In this document: piece by piece, positions 25,094-33,356 of the stretch
Layout of the letters: each line of letters opens with the position of its first letter
Position numbering within the stretch: position 1 is the stretch's first letter
Assembly (NCBI RefSeq): GCF_035645195.1
Contig: NZ_DASQNA010000006.1
Span: forward strand, 1-64,000
Length of the DNA stretch: 64,000 nucleotides
Reading direction: 5' to 3'
Source of the DNA: Paenibacillus sp.
GTDB lineage: Bacteria > Bacillota > Bacilli > Paenibacillales > YIM-B00363
Notes under the pieces: generated by a model
What the model was told of the DNA's origin: nothing
The model's database searches: none
The model's input: only the letters and a program-made list of their open reading frames with translations
Program-made: the position numbers and the translations under genes

Positions 25094-26383
25094 ATGCCAA
25101 CACCGATGCAGAATGCATTATTGGATGTCCTGTTCCTGATTGCTCCGGTGCTTTTCCTTCAATTAATCGATGACCGTCCCTTTTTTTATAGATTTAAACG
25201 CGCCATCTCCTTTGCGGCCGCCGCCGCGATCGCTGCGGCATGCATATTGTTCCCGATTCGCATCTCCCCTGCGTATTCGCTCGATTTTTCTTGGATCCCT
25301 CTCCTGCTGACCCATCTGTACATGGGATACGCCCTCAGCGTGCCGCTGTGCGCCGCCGCGGCAATATTTCGTTACGCGTTGGACGGGCATGTTCTCGCGG
25401 CCCTTGCCGTCTGCGCCGTGCTGCTCGTGCCCCCTCGCTGGTTCGAGCGCATGCCGTGGGCCGTTCGCTCGAAGGCCGTCGTCGCCGCAGCGTTGACGCT
25501 GCTGCATTCGTCGGCGCTTGCGGCCGCTTCGGGCTATGGGGACGAGCTACCGGCGCTGCTCTCCGTCATCGCGATCCAAGCGGCCGCCGCGGCGGGCATG
25601 ACGGCGATCATCGAGCTGTGGACGATCAACGACCGTTCTCGGAAGAGCGGATTTTGGCAGCTTTCTGAACGATTGGAAAAATATAATTTGGTGAGCCAGC
25701 TCGCGGCTAGCGTATCCCATGAGGTGCGCAACCCGCTGACGGTGACCAAAGGGGTGCTGCAGTTGATGAAATCGGGAGGAATCGGGGAGAAGGATCGGGA
25801 GAAATTTTACGACCTGGCGTTGGAAGAGCTGGAGCGTGCGCAAACGATGATCACCGAGTACTTGACGTTCGCCAAGCACGAGCCGTCCGCCTCGCTCGAT
25901 CAGCGGTTCGATCCGGCCGATGACTTGCGCCATATCGTAAACGTTATCACTCCGTACGCCCTTATTCACTCGGTCCAGCTGGAGACGTCGTTCGAACAGA
26001 AGCTGTGGACGTACGGCAACGTCGGCAAATACCGGCAGTGCATTATTAACCTGTGCAAAAACGCGATCGAAGCGATGCCTCAGGGCGGCCTGCTCCGCGT
26101 CGAGCTGAAGCGCTCGCCGGGCAAAGCGGAGTCGCTGCTCGTCATCCAAGACGAAGGCGTCGGCATGAACGAAGCCCAGCTCGACCGCATCGGCATGCCT
26201 TACGAAACGACGAAGCAGGACGGCACGGGGTTGGGGCTGGCCGTCGTGTTCCGCACCGTCGCGGATATGGGCGGACGTATTCGTTTCGCGAGCTCCCCAG
26301 GGCAAGGGACGACGGTCACCGTCCATTTGCCGCTCTGCGAAGCCGAATCGAAGGACGACGGCCGCGAGATGGCCTGCGTTTGA
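25094..26383 (+). CDS. KinB-type membrane sensor histidine kinase
   Basis: 429 aa, almost the length of B. subtilis KinB. Five to six membrane segments (residues about 8-175) form the sensor, with no PAS domain. The HisKA domain has the phosphorylated His209 in ASVSHEVRNPLT. The ATPase domain has the N box NLCKNAIEAMP, G1 DEGVGM and G2 GTGLGLAV. The architecture fits sporulation kinases feeding the Spo0F/Spo0A phosphorelay. No response regulator gene is adjacent, which is normal for such kinases. GGGGG lies 7 nt before the ATG; a TATAAT occurs at 25050-25055. Confidence 0.9.
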   Translation: MPTPMQNALLDVLFLIAPVLFLQLIDDRPFFYRFKRAISFAAAAAIAAACILFPIRISPAYSLDFSWIPLLLTHLYMGYALSVPLCAAAAIFRYALDGHVLAALAVCAVLLVPPRWFERMPWAVRSKAVVAAALTLLHSSALAAASGYGDELPALLSVIAIQAAAAAGMTAIIELWTINDRSRKSGFWQLSERLEKYNLVSQLAASVSHEVRNPLTVTKGVLQLMKSGGIGEKDREKFYDLALEELERAQTMITEYLTFAKHEPSASLDQRFDPADDLRHIVNVITPYALIHSVQLETSFEQKLWTYGNVGKYRQCIINLCKNAIEAMPQGGLLRVELKRSPGKAESLLVIQDEGVGMNEAQLDRIGMPYETTKQDGTGLGLAVVFRTVADMGGRIRFASSPGQGTTVTVHLPLCEAESKDDGREMACV

Positions 26384-26386
26384 CGT

Positions 26387-26653
26387 TCAGCCGTCCCGAT
26401 CCGGCCGCGTGGCGCGCTCCAGTTCCGCGAGAAGGGCGAACGCTTCTTCGTTGTTCGCGCCGCACATCTCCTCCGAGGCGTGCAGCTCGCGGCACACCTT
26501 CGGGCGCTCGGGCTTGCCGAACAGCTTGCACCGGCGCTGATCGTCCAGCTGCACGCAAGGCACGCCCGCGGGCTTCCCGTCCGGCATGCCCGGTATGGGC
26601 GAGGAGATCGAAACGACGATGCAGCAGGCGGCGCATCCGATACGGCATTCCAT
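26387..26653 (-). CDS. YkgJ-like Cys-cluster protein
   Basis: 88 aa. Eight cysteines at positions 3, 7, 10, 11, 33, 42, 54 and 64 give the YkgJ-type pattern CxxxCxxCC...C...C...C, thought to bind zinc or an Fe-S cluster. Sequences such as [29 protein letters not shown] are diagnostic of this family (in part up to Cys54). The ATG at 26653 has GGAAGGAGG 8 nt upstream. Function unknown. It converges with the kinase gene, with only a 3-bp gap. Confidence 0.88.
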   Translation of the reverse strand: MECRIGCAACCIVVSISSPIPGMPDGKPAGVPCVQLDDQRRCKLFGKPERPKVCRELHASEEMCGANNEEAFALLAELERATRPDRDG

Positions 26654-26786
26654 GGCGCGGCCTCCTTCCGTACGTGTGTTGTGCACCTATCTTATCATAT
26701 GGATTGCGTCTTGTATCCCGGGGATCGTTGGACTATGCTGAACGTAGAGCATGGATATTTTCGGGAAGGTTGGGACGACGTTGTTC

Positions 26787-27611
26787 ATGAAATGGGACGG
26801 GCATACGCATACGCAATTTTGCAAGCACGGGAGCGACCGGCCGCTGCGGGAATACGCGGCGCGGGCGGCGGCGCTCGGATTCGAGCGGTACTCGGTCACC
26901 GAGCATCCGCCGCTGCCGGACGGGTGGATTGACGACCCCGTCCTGACGCCGGAGCTCGCGATGGACCGCTCGGAGCTTCCGGCCTACCTCGCCGAGGCGA
27001 AGGCCGTGAAGCGGGAATTCGAAGGAACGCTCGACATCGCGGTCGGTCTCGAAATGGATTATTTGTACGGCAAGGAATCGTTCACGGAGGACGTGCTCGC
27101 CGAGGCGGCTTCGGATCTCGAGGACGTCATCGTGTCCGTGCATTATTTGCCGGGCCGCGGCGGGATGCGCTGCGTCGATTACAAGCCGGAGGATTTCCAA
27201 GACAATCTGCTCTCGTACTACGGCTCGATGGAGAAGGTGACCGACGTGTATTACGATCACGTGGAGCTGGCGGTGCGCAGCGCGGCCGGCTGGCGGTGGC
27301 GGAAGCGGCTCGGTCACGTGAATCTGATCGAGAAATTCCGCACGGCGCTGCCTCCGATCGACGAGGCGCACATCCGCGAGCGGCTGGAACGGCTGCTGCC
27401 GCTCCTCGTCGAGTGCGGCGTGGGCCTCGACGTGAACGCCGCCGGCCTGCGGAAGCCGACGTGCGGCAAGGCGTACGTGCCGGAATGGTATATGGCCGCC
27501 TGTGCGGCGCAGGGCGTCGAGCTGGTGTTCGGTTCGGACGCGCATCGGCCGGACGAGGCCGGAAGCGGCTGGGAATGGTACGAGCAAGCGATGAAGAAGG
27601 TTCGGGCGTAA
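26787..27611 (+). CDS. hisJ: Histidinol-phosphatase, PHP type (HisJ/HisK)
   Basis: 274 aa, PHP-domain phosphatase removing phosphate from histidinol phosphate. Metal-binding motifs: DGHTHTQFCKHG, YSVTEHPPLP, VGLEMDY, VIVSVHYLPGRG, GHVNLIEKF and FGSDAHRPDEAG. The start is uncertain: ATG at 26787 gives the usual N-terminus, but AAGG is far upstream, and a TTG at 26781 or ATG at 26751 is possible. The rest of the his operon is not here. The terminator overlaps the last codons. Confidence 0.9.
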   Translation: MKWDGHTHTQFCKHGSDRPLREYAARAAALGFERYSVTEHPPLPDGWIDDPVLTPELAMDRSELPAYLAEAKAVKREFEGTLDIAVGLEMDYLYGKESFTEDVLAEAASDLEDVIVSVHYLPGRGGMRCVDYKPEDFQDNLLSYYGSMEKVTDVYYDHVELAVRSAAGWRWRKRLGHVNLIEKFRTALPPIDEAHIRERLERLLPLLVECGVGLDVNAAGLRKPTCGKAYVPEWYMAACAAQGVELVFGSDAHRPDEAGSGWEWYEQAMKKVRA

Positions 27612-27632
27612 TGTCCGGGCCTTCTTTTTTTT
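27594..27632 (+). terminator. Terminator overlapping the end of hisJ
   Basis: AAGAAGG-TT-CGG / CCG-GG-CCTTCTT stem followed by a T-run. Confidence 0.8.
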
Positions 27633-27739
27633 ATGCGCGGAAAAGCATCGAGCCCGTAGGGGACAGTCCATGCTGCCTGGACGGCTGTCACATACACATA
27701 TAGAGAGTGGAGGGATTTTTTCTGGAAGGGGGAAGCGCG

Positions 27740-29722
27740 ATGCTCACGGTTGGACCGATTAGCGCGGCCAACGGGTATCCGGTCTGGTACAAAGACGAGA
27801 ACGGGCTGCGTCTTCAGCTGAATACGGATCCGAACGATCCGTACAGCGGCATTACGCCGGCCGATTTGCCGAACCCGTCGGCGCCGGTGTCGTTTCCGGA
27901 CAACTTCCCGTCGGAGTCGTTTTATTTTTCGGCCGAGGCCGAAATGGAGACAGGGACCGGCGGTCGGGCGCGGCTCGTGCTGGCGCTCGAAGCGGCGTTC
28001 GTGAACGAGGTGCCGACGCCGGGGGAACAAATCGTGTTCGGACGGGTGCGCGTACGCGCGAGAGAGCTGATTCCGGGAGCGGTGTATACGGTGTATCATC
28101 CGTACGGGGTCGAGACGTTCGAGGCGGATGACGAGGGCGAGATCAATTTCACCGAGGATATCGGGGATATGGACGGAGGCGGCTTCGAGCAGGCCGGCAA
28201 CAGCCGGATACACCCGTTCCTTCGGTGGGATCCCGCGGTCGCCCCGGCGCCGCCGCCCGGGTATATCGGCGATCCGAACGTGCTTCATCGCATCGTAGGC
28301 AGCCCTGTGGGCCGGAACTATTTCCGCATCGAAGGTCCCGACATCGGCGTCGGTTCGCCGGACCGCGTGTCGGACGACGCGATCGAGACGCGGCTGTTCG
28401 CCGTGCTCGGCACAATTTCGACGATCGCCGGCGTCGATATCGTTCGCGCGTCGTATACGCGGACCGAAGCGTCCGGAGGGCTGCTCGACGTGTTCGCGTC
28501 GACCGACACGACGCCGCAGCAGCTCGTCGTGAGCGGTCCCGGTTTCGATCCGACGGTGATGCAGGGAGGTCAGGGGGAATATTTGGCGCATATCGCCTTC
28601 GATGGCGGCGTGCCGAACGAAATTACGGTGACGAACGTCGGCGACCAGCCTCCAAGTGTGAAAACGGCCGAGCCGGCCGATTTGCTGACGGGTACCGCCG
28701 TGTACGATTTGGATACGTCGGAGCTGACGGTGACGGGCTCGTCCAGCGATACGTTCGGCGCCCCGACGCTGACGGCGGTCGGCTTCGCCAGCTTCCCGTC
28801 GGGCGGAACGCTCGTGCGGACGCTGCCGGACGGGGTGCCGGCGAGCGTCGAAATCACGTCCGAAGCGGGGGGAAGCATCGAAATCCCGGTGTATGTGGAA
28901 GGCAACCCGTTCGAGCCGATCGGAGTGTCGGCGGACGCGGGGCCGGACCAGACGGTGCTGATCAACAGGACGGTAACGCTCGACGGCACGGGGTCGACCG
29001 GTCCGATCGCGTCCTACGCATGGACGCAGGTCGCCGGCCCGGCGGTCACGCTGTCGGACGCGGACGAAGCGATCGCCTCGTTCGCGGCGCCGGGGACCGC
29101 GGCTTCGCTCGAGTTCGCTTTGACCGTTACCGGTCCCGGCGGACCGTCCGTCGATACGACGGCCGTTCAAGTCGTGACGTCCGCGCCGGCGCCGATCGCG
29201 AACGCAGGTCCGGACCAGACAGTGCGGCAAGGAACCGTCGTCACCCTGCAGGGCAGCTCGAACGTGTCCCCGGTTAGCTTCGAATGGGAGCAGATCGCCG
29301 GTCCGGCCGTGACGCTGAATGGCGCGGATACGCCGAACCCGACGTTCACGTTTCCGAAGCAGCCGCTGCCGCTCCGGTTCCGTCTGACGGTCACGGGCCC
29401 CGGCGGCTCCTCGTCGGATACGGTGCAAATTTCGGCGCTGCCCGACGCATTGACGGTAACGAGGGCCGAGTACCGGATCGGCGACGCGGAGTGGCGCGTC
29501 GAAGGGACCACCGACGTACCCGGACCGGGCGTTTCGATTACGATTCATATCGGTTCCTCGACGGCGGGACCTGTGCTGGCCGTCGCGGAGGCGGACCCGC
29601 TTGGCGAGTGGGGCTACCGGGATGAAGGGGCCGCGCCGCAGCCGGACGACGCGAGAACGGTCACCCTGCGCTCCAGTTCGGGCGGACGGCTGACGGCGGT
29701 GCCGCTCACGGTTCGACAATAA
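27740..29722 (+). CDS. PKD-repeat protein of the putative spore-surface locus
   Basis: 660 aa without signal peptide, membrane segment or LPxTG. The N-terminal ~390 residues are beta-rich and not recognised. Two PKD-like domains follow at about 397-485 and 487-575, each starting with A(D/N)AGPDQTV and containing the pattern W.Q.AGPAVTL. The last ~85 residues form another beta domain. The ATG at 27740 has GAAGGGGG 8 nt upstream. It lies 21 bp before a collagen-like gene. A location on the spore or exosporium surface, secreted by mother-cell lysis rather than by Sec, is inferred from the neighbours. Confidence 0.75.
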   Translation: MLTVGPISAANGYPVWYKDENGLRLQLNTDPNDPYSGITPADLPNPSAPVSFPDNFPSESFYFSAEAEMETGTGGRARLVLALEAAFVNEVPTPGEQIVFGRVRVRARELIPGAVYTVYHPYGVETFEADDEGEINFTEDIGDMDGGGFEQAGNSRIHPFLRWDPAVAPAPPPGYIGDPNVLHRIVGSPVGRNYFRIEGPDIGVGSPDRVSDDAIETRLFAVLGTISTIAGVDIVRASYTRTEASGGLLDVFASTDTTPQQLVVSGPGFDPTVMQGGQGEYLAHIAFDGGVPNEITVTNVGDQPPSVKTAEPADLLTGTAVYDLDTSELTVTGSSSDTFGAPTLTAVGFASFPSGGTLVRTLPDGVPASVEITSEAGGSIEIPVYVEGNPFEPIGVSADAGPDQTVLINRTVTLDGTGSTGPIASYAWTQVAGPAVTLSDADEAIASFAAPGTAASLEFALTVTGPGGPSVDTTAVQVVTSAPAPIANAGPDQTVRQGTVVTLQGSSNVSPVSFEWEQIAGPAVTLNGADTPNPTFTFPKQPLPLRFRLTVTGPGGSSSDTVQISALPDALTVTRAEYRIGDAEWRVEGTTDVPGPGVSITIHIGSSTAGPVLAVAEADPLGEWGYRDEGAAPQPDDARTVTLRSSSGGRLTAVPLTVRQ

Positions 29723-29743
29723 CGAGGAGAGGTGGTGGGTGCG

Positions 29744-30259
29744 ATGACATGGAATGACTGCTGCTGCTGTTGCTGCTGCTGTTGCGGAGAAGGCGGCCGC
29801 GGTCCGCGGGGGCCGAAAGGCGATCCGGGACCGCCCGGCCCTCCCGGCCCTCCCGGCCCTCCCGGCCCCCCGGGGCCGGGAGGCGACCAAGCGTACGGGT
29901 CGGCCTTCTCGAGCTTCGCGGAGGCGGAGGCGGGAGCGCTGCCGCTGACGATCGCCGGACCGCTTCATGAGACGATCGACTTGTCGGGGCAGGGGCTCAA
30001 AGCGAATCGGGCCGGCATTTACTCGATCTCGTATCAGGTCGTCCTGGGGCAGTCCGTCCCCGGAGGGGTCGAGCTCGAGGCGCGCGTCAACGGCTCGATT
30101 GCCGTGCCTTCATCGATGTCGACGACCGGGACGGGGCTGACCGCCGGCGGGACGGCGCTGTTCTCGCTGCTTCCGGGGGACGTCGTCCGGCTGTACGCCG
30201 ATCTGGAGGGAAGCGCGGCGTTCCGGATGATTCACCTGCAGCTTGTTCAGGTTGGTTAA
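29744..30259 (+). CDS. Poly-Cys collagen-like protein (BclA-like)
   Basis: 171 aa. The N-terminus MTWND is followed by nine consecutive Cys, then about ten Gly-X-Y triplets (residues 18-46, mostly GPP) and a C-terminal C1q/TNF-like jelly-roll (NRAGIYSISYQVVLG to the end) as in the exosporium filament protein BclA. Such proteins form trimers. The Cys run could crosslink or bind metal at the anchored end. GAGGAGAGG lies 8 nt before the ATG. It follows the PKD gene closely and has its own terminator. Confidence 0.88.
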   Translation: MTWNDCCCCCCCCCGEGGRGPRGPKGDPGPPGPPGPPGPPGPPGPGGDQAYGSAFSSFAEAEAGALPLTIAGPLHETIDLSGQGLKANRAGIYSISYQVVLGQSVPGGVELEARVNGSIAVPSSMSTTGTGLTAGGTALFSLLPGDVVRLYADLEGSAAFRMIHLQLVQVG

Positions 30260-30265
30260 CGCGGC

Positions 30266-30305
30266 GGTCGTCCGTCTTCCGCGCATGACGGCGGACGACC
30301 ATTTT
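30266..30305 (+). terminator. Terminator after the collagen-like gene
   Basis: GGTCGTCCG / CGGACGACC stem followed by ATTTT. Confidence 0.75.
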
Positions 30306-30348
30306 GCCGCATCCCGGTGACTGTACCCTTCAAGGAAGATATAAACGG

Positions 30349-30357
30349 CATATGCTG
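30349..30357 (+). promoter_or_regulatory. Sigma-K-like -10 element (one mismatch)
   Basis: CATATGCTG, 31 bp before the start codon at 30389; the sigma-K consensus is CATANNNTA. Weak on its own, supported by similar boxes at 31571, 37794 and 37925. Confidence 0.3.
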
Positions 30358-30388
30358 GAAGAAATGACGGGAGAAAGGAGGGGGAGGA

Positions 30389-31003
30389 ATGGGCGAAAAA
30401 CATTCGCAGACCCGGGAGCGCCGGCTGTCCAAAAAGCTGCAGAAGCTGGCGGAACGGTACGACCGGTTGAAGAGGAACATGAAGCAGTTGAGAGGGGACG
30501 TAGTCAAGGCGATTCGGGACGACGCCGCGGACGGCGTTCTTCCGCCGGCGGAGCGGATTCTGCGAGGCGGCGAGCGCTTCGCGCCGGAGGACGATTTTCG
30601 CGTCGATCCGCGCAGCTTTTCGGCTGATCGAATCGACGGAGAACTGCATGCGGGCGGCTGCTGCATTCCCTTTTCCTCGGAAAAGTGCCTGAATCCCTTC
30701 CATTTGCGCCTTGGCCAGTTGAACCAAAACTTGAATTTTCAATTGTTCGGGTTGAAAGGCTGCCGCGTCGAGGTCGAGTACGAATGCCGCGGCGGCAACG
30801 ACGAAGTAAAGGGCGTCGTCTGCGACGTCGGAACCGATTTTATCAGCGTGCTGAAGGATAACGGCGTCGTCGCGACGATCTTGAAAGAGCGAATTTGCAA
30901 AATCGATTGGAAGGATTCCTGCTGCAATCCGTGCTCCTGCCGGTGCCACCATGGGCACGACGGCGGGCATGGCCGCTGCAAGGAGTGCGGCTGTTCGTCG
31001 TAA
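30389..31003 (+). CDS. Cys/His-rich protein with small beta-domain (spore-locus paralogue A)
   Basis: 204 aa. A basic helical N-terminus (residues 1-45) is followed by a domain with the core GCRVEVEYEC and GVVCDVGTDFISVL, ending in ICKIDW. A metal-binding-type tail follows: CCNPCSCRCHHGHDGGHG and CKECGC. The core is clearly related to the protein encoded at 37962 (GCKVEIEHEC, GKICGVGGTL, ICKVRW, CNPCHHGC). The alternation suggests a small, Sm-like beta-barrel. Not a family I can name. Location and tail suggest a spore-coat metal-binding component. Confidence 0.8.
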   Translation: MGEKHSQTRERRLSKKLQKLAERYDRLKRNMKQLRGDVVKAIRDDAADGVLPPAERILRGGERFAPEDDFRVDPRSFSADRIDGELHAGGCCIPFSSEKCLNPFHLRLGQLNQNLNFQLFGLKGCRVEVEYECRGGNDEVKGVVCDVGTDFISVLKDNGVVATILKERICKIDWKDSCCNPCSCRCHHGHDGGHGRCKECGCSS

Positions 31004-31020
31004 GTTCCGACGGAAGTCAT

Positions 31021-31047
31021 GCGGGGCGGCCGTTTCGGCCGTCCCGC
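31021..31047 (+). terminator. Terminator after the 30389 gene
   Basis: GCGGGGCGGCC / GGCCGTCCCGC stem, 5-nt loop, weak T-run. Confidence 0.65.
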
Positions 31048-31125
31048 CTTCGTTACATAGGCGCGGGCCGCCGCCCCGGCGGGCTCACGGACGTTCGCCG
31101 GCGGGAATATACAAGTAGGAGCGAA

Positions 31126-31539
31126 CTACGCGCGCACCGAATAACACAGCATGCCGAAGCTGCCGTACGTCAGCAGCGTGCAGAACGCGACGAGCAGCGC
31201 CGGGTCGTTCGCCATGACGCCGAGCATCGGACCCATCATCCCGCTCATGATGCCGCTCGTCACGCCGGTGAGCACCGTTTGGTAATCGATGAGCGCCCCG
31301 AAGGCGGCGCCGGCGAGCACGGCCAGTACCGTCGTGATGACGGACACTTCCGTGAAGGAGGCCGGGTACAACGAGCCGAGCACCGCGCCGATCGCAATGC
31401 CGAGAATGCCGCCGGACGTCATCGCCATATTCATGCCCAGATGATAGCCGATCAAAAGTCTGGATTTATGTAAAAACCAAAACGCGGCGGCCGCCGCGAG
31501 CGCGTAGCTGGACAGCAGCGCCCAAAATAAAGGGACCAC
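31126..31539 (-). CDS. Small four-segment membrane protein
   Basis: 137 aa with about four membrane segments. Notable is the Met/Gly-rich GMNMAMTSGGILGIAIGAVL after the first segment and the Met-rich TSGIMSGMMGPMLGVMANDP. Not recognised with confidence. Met-rich membrane segments are common in copper-handling proteins, but this is only suggestive. The GTG at 31539 is used, with GGGCGGGG upstream. A sigma-K-like CATACGTTA box lies 31 bp upstream. Divergent from the LR..FGETVA gene at 31623. Confidence 0.65.
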   Translation of the reverse strand: MVPLFWALLSSYALAAAAAFWFLHKSRLLIGYHLGMNMAMTSGGILGIAIGAVLGSLYPASFTEVSVITTVLAVLAGAAFGALIDYQTVLTGVTSGIMSGMMGPMLGVMANDPALLVAFCTLLTYGSFGMLCYSVRA

Positions 31540-31570
31540 GAAACCCCGCCCTTCGCCGAAGAGTTTACTC

Positions 31571-31579
31571 TAACGTATG
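31571..31579 (-). promoter_or_regulatory. Sigma-K-like -10 element
   Basis: Minus strand CATACGTTA, a full match to CATANNNTA, 31 bp before the GTG at 31539. No good -35 was identified. Confidence 0.35.
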
Positions 31580-31622
31580 AGCGGTGAGGCGGGCGTATGT
31601 GCGTCGGGAGGAGGAGCGGCAG

Positions 31623-32330
31623 ATGGAAAAGGAATACACGCATCGGCTGAGAGAGGAAAAGGGGTTTACGTCCCCTGCCAGCGGGCTTCCGTCGTTCGAG
31701 CTGAAAATGCTGCAGCAGCATATTCACGGCACGAATTTGCAGCGCCTCGGCGAGCGGCTGCCCCACCGAAAGAAAGAACTGATGCTCGTGAAGTTTCTGA
31801 AGCATCGGCGCAATCAGCCGGTGGAACTGTTTTACCGCGCGGGCGGGCGGACGCAGGGCGTCATCGGCAAAGCGGCGGGCGTCGGCCGCGATTTCGCGAT
31901 GCTGACGACGCTGTTCGAACGGCTGTGGATCCCGTACGCCGCCGTCGAGTCGGCGCAAACGCCGTTCGGCTTGCCGGAGGTATCGGGCTCGCATCATCAT
32001 ATCGCGATGGACGACAGGCTGCGAGGGCAGCTGCTGCAGCGATTCGGCGAAACGGTGGCGAATCAAGAAACGCTGCGCCGGCAGTTTTTCGAGGAGTCGC
32101 TATGGCGGCACCTGCAGCGTTGGCGCGGCGCCCGCGTTAAGGTGCTCACGGACGATGCGGCGATCATCGGCACGCTTGCGAACGTGACGGCCGGGGAGCT
32201 GGTCGTGCGCGTTCGCACGCGGCCGTTCCGCGCCGCCGCCGACGTCGCGGTCCCGCTGAAGGACGTGCGGTGCATCCGGACGGCGCGCGCGCTGGCGACG
32301 CTGCTGGCGGGGCTGAGGCGGGGGCGTTGA
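31623..32330 (+). CDS. Unknown protein with LR..FGETVA core (paralogue of the 32556-33356 product)
   Basis: 235 aa. Two beta-rich modules (about 70-120 and 165-225) flank a helical core DDRLRGQLLQRFGETVANQE. The same arrangement, with DPCLRRDLVLCFGETVACRP at the core, occurs in the gene coupled to the MnxG-like oxidase. Both modules align along their length (for example GRDFAMLTTLFERLWIPYAA against GRDFIQLQAVGERKLVPFAR). No known family is recognised. The ATG at 31623 is preceded by GGGAGGAGGAG. A role next to the oxidase on the spore surface is inferred. Confidence 0.75.
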   Translation: MEKEYTHRLREEKGFTSPASGLPSFELKMLQQHIHGTNLQRLGERLPHRKKELMLVKFLKHRRNQPVELFYRAGGRTQGVIGKAAGVGRDFAMLTTLFERLWIPYAAVESAQTPFGLPEVSGSHHHIAMDDRLRGQLLQRFGETVANQETLRRQFFEESLWRHLQRWRGARVKVLTDDAAIIGTLANVTAGELVVRVRTRPFRAAADVAVPLKDVRCIRTARALATLLAGLRRGR

Positions 32331-32423
32331 TCGGCGGCGGGGGGCGTACGCTTCGCGCGGAATGTCCGCCTCCCGGGCAAGGGCTGTGTCGGCGCCATGA
32401 TGGGTAGCGAGGCGGCAAAACAT

Positions 32424-32460
32424 GGGCAGGGTGTTCCCAAAAGAAGGGAATGCCCTGCCC
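32424..32460 (+). terminator. Terminator after the 31623 gene
   Basis: GGGCAGGG-TG-TTCCC / GGGAA-TG-CCCTGCCC stem followed by TTGTTGGTT. Confidence 0.75.
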
Positions 32461-32516
32461 TTGTTGGTTGCTCGGAGTCGGCGGATTGGCGGTTGGTTGG
32501 GCGGCGGAAATGCGAC

Positions 32517-32546
32517 GAACCCCTCCGGATAATGCCGGAGGGGTTC
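32517..32546 (-). terminator. Terminator of the mnx-like operon
   Basis: Perfect 12-bp stem GAACCCCTCCGG / CCGGAGGGGTTC with a 6-nt loop, just inside and past the stop of the last gene of the minus-strand operon. Confidence 0.7.
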
Positions 32547-32555
32547 GCTGCGCCG

Positions 32556-33356
32556 TCAATGCGGCTCTTCGTCATGCGGCTCTTCAGGATGCGGTTCTTC
32601 ATGATCGTCGTGCTTGCCTGCGACAGGCTTCATCGGCTCCGAGTGAATCGTAAGGAAGCAGATGTCCGCCAGCGCGATGTCGACACACTCGAGTCGATCG
32701 TCCTCATCCTCTTTCTTGCGCGCTTCCAGCCGGATGCGGTCTTCCTTCGCATCGACGAGCGTGCCGCGCACGAACGCGTCTTCGAGATCGTCTCGGTCGA
32801 GCCGCACCGTGACGGGGCAGCCGACGAAGGCGAGCAGCTGCAGGAAGAGCGGCGCGCCGAGAAACCGGTTGAGCAGCTCCGGTCGGCACGCCACCGTTTC
32901 GCCGAAGCAGAGAACGAGATCCCGCCGCAGGCACGGATCGATGTCGAGCAGCGGTTCGCAAATCGCGGCTCGCATTCGCGAGGCGTGTTCGTCATGCTGC
33001 AGGGAGCAGAGCCGCGCGAACGGCACGAGCTTGCGCTCCCCGACCGCCTGCAGCTGAATAAAATCTCTGCCGGCGGTTTCCAGCATGCCGACGACTTCGA
33101 CCGTGATGTGATTCTGGTCGGCGCCGCCGCAGTCGATCTCCGCTTTGACGAGCGCGCCGCACAGCGAGCGGAACCGAAGCCGAAGCTGCGTCAAGTTCTC
33201 GTCGTCCCGCGGGTTGCCGAGCGTGCGCAGCAGCCGGTTCGCTTCCTCGATGCATTCCCGCAGCCGGTCCAGTTCCTCCTGGGACAACCGGCTGTTCGGC
33301 GACCGGTAGCGGATCGTCCCCGTCGGGGACGCCTGCCCATGGACTTGCAATTTCAC
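32556..33356 (-). CDS. Oxidase-coupled protein with LR..FGETVA core and acidic/His tail
   Basis: 266 aa. Residues about 60-130 and 185-245 are beta-rich modules around the core DPCLRRDLVLCFGETVACRP; the first has VEVVGMLETAGRDFIQLQAV, the second VTVRLDRDDLEDAFVRGTLV. The C-terminal tail KHDDHEEPHPEEPHDEEPH is a repetitive His/Asp/Glu stretch suited to bind divalent metal. The GTG start overlaps the oxidase stop (GTGA) with GGAGGTGG upstream, so synthesis is coupled to the oxidase. Paralogue of the 31623 product. Unknown family; probable partner of the oxidase. Confidence 0.8.
   Translation of the reverse strand: MKLQVHGQASPTGTIRYRSPNSRLSQEELDRLRECIEEANRLLRTLGNPRDDENLTQLRLRFRSLCGALVKAEIDCGGADQNHITVEVVGMLETAGRDFIQLQAVGERKLVPFARLCSLQHDEHASRMRAAICEPLLDIDPCLRRDLVLCFGETVACRPELLNRFLGAPLFLQLLAFVGCPVTVRLDRDDLEDAFVRGTLVDAKEDRIRLEARKKEDEDDRLECVDIALADICFLTIHSEPMKPVAGKHDDHEEPHPEEPHDEEPH

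Noticed and set aside
27691-27705. Sigma-K -10 box before the PKD gene
   Set aside because: CATACACATATAGAG contains only partial matches to CATANNNTA, in two overlapping registers, so it was not counted with the other boxes.
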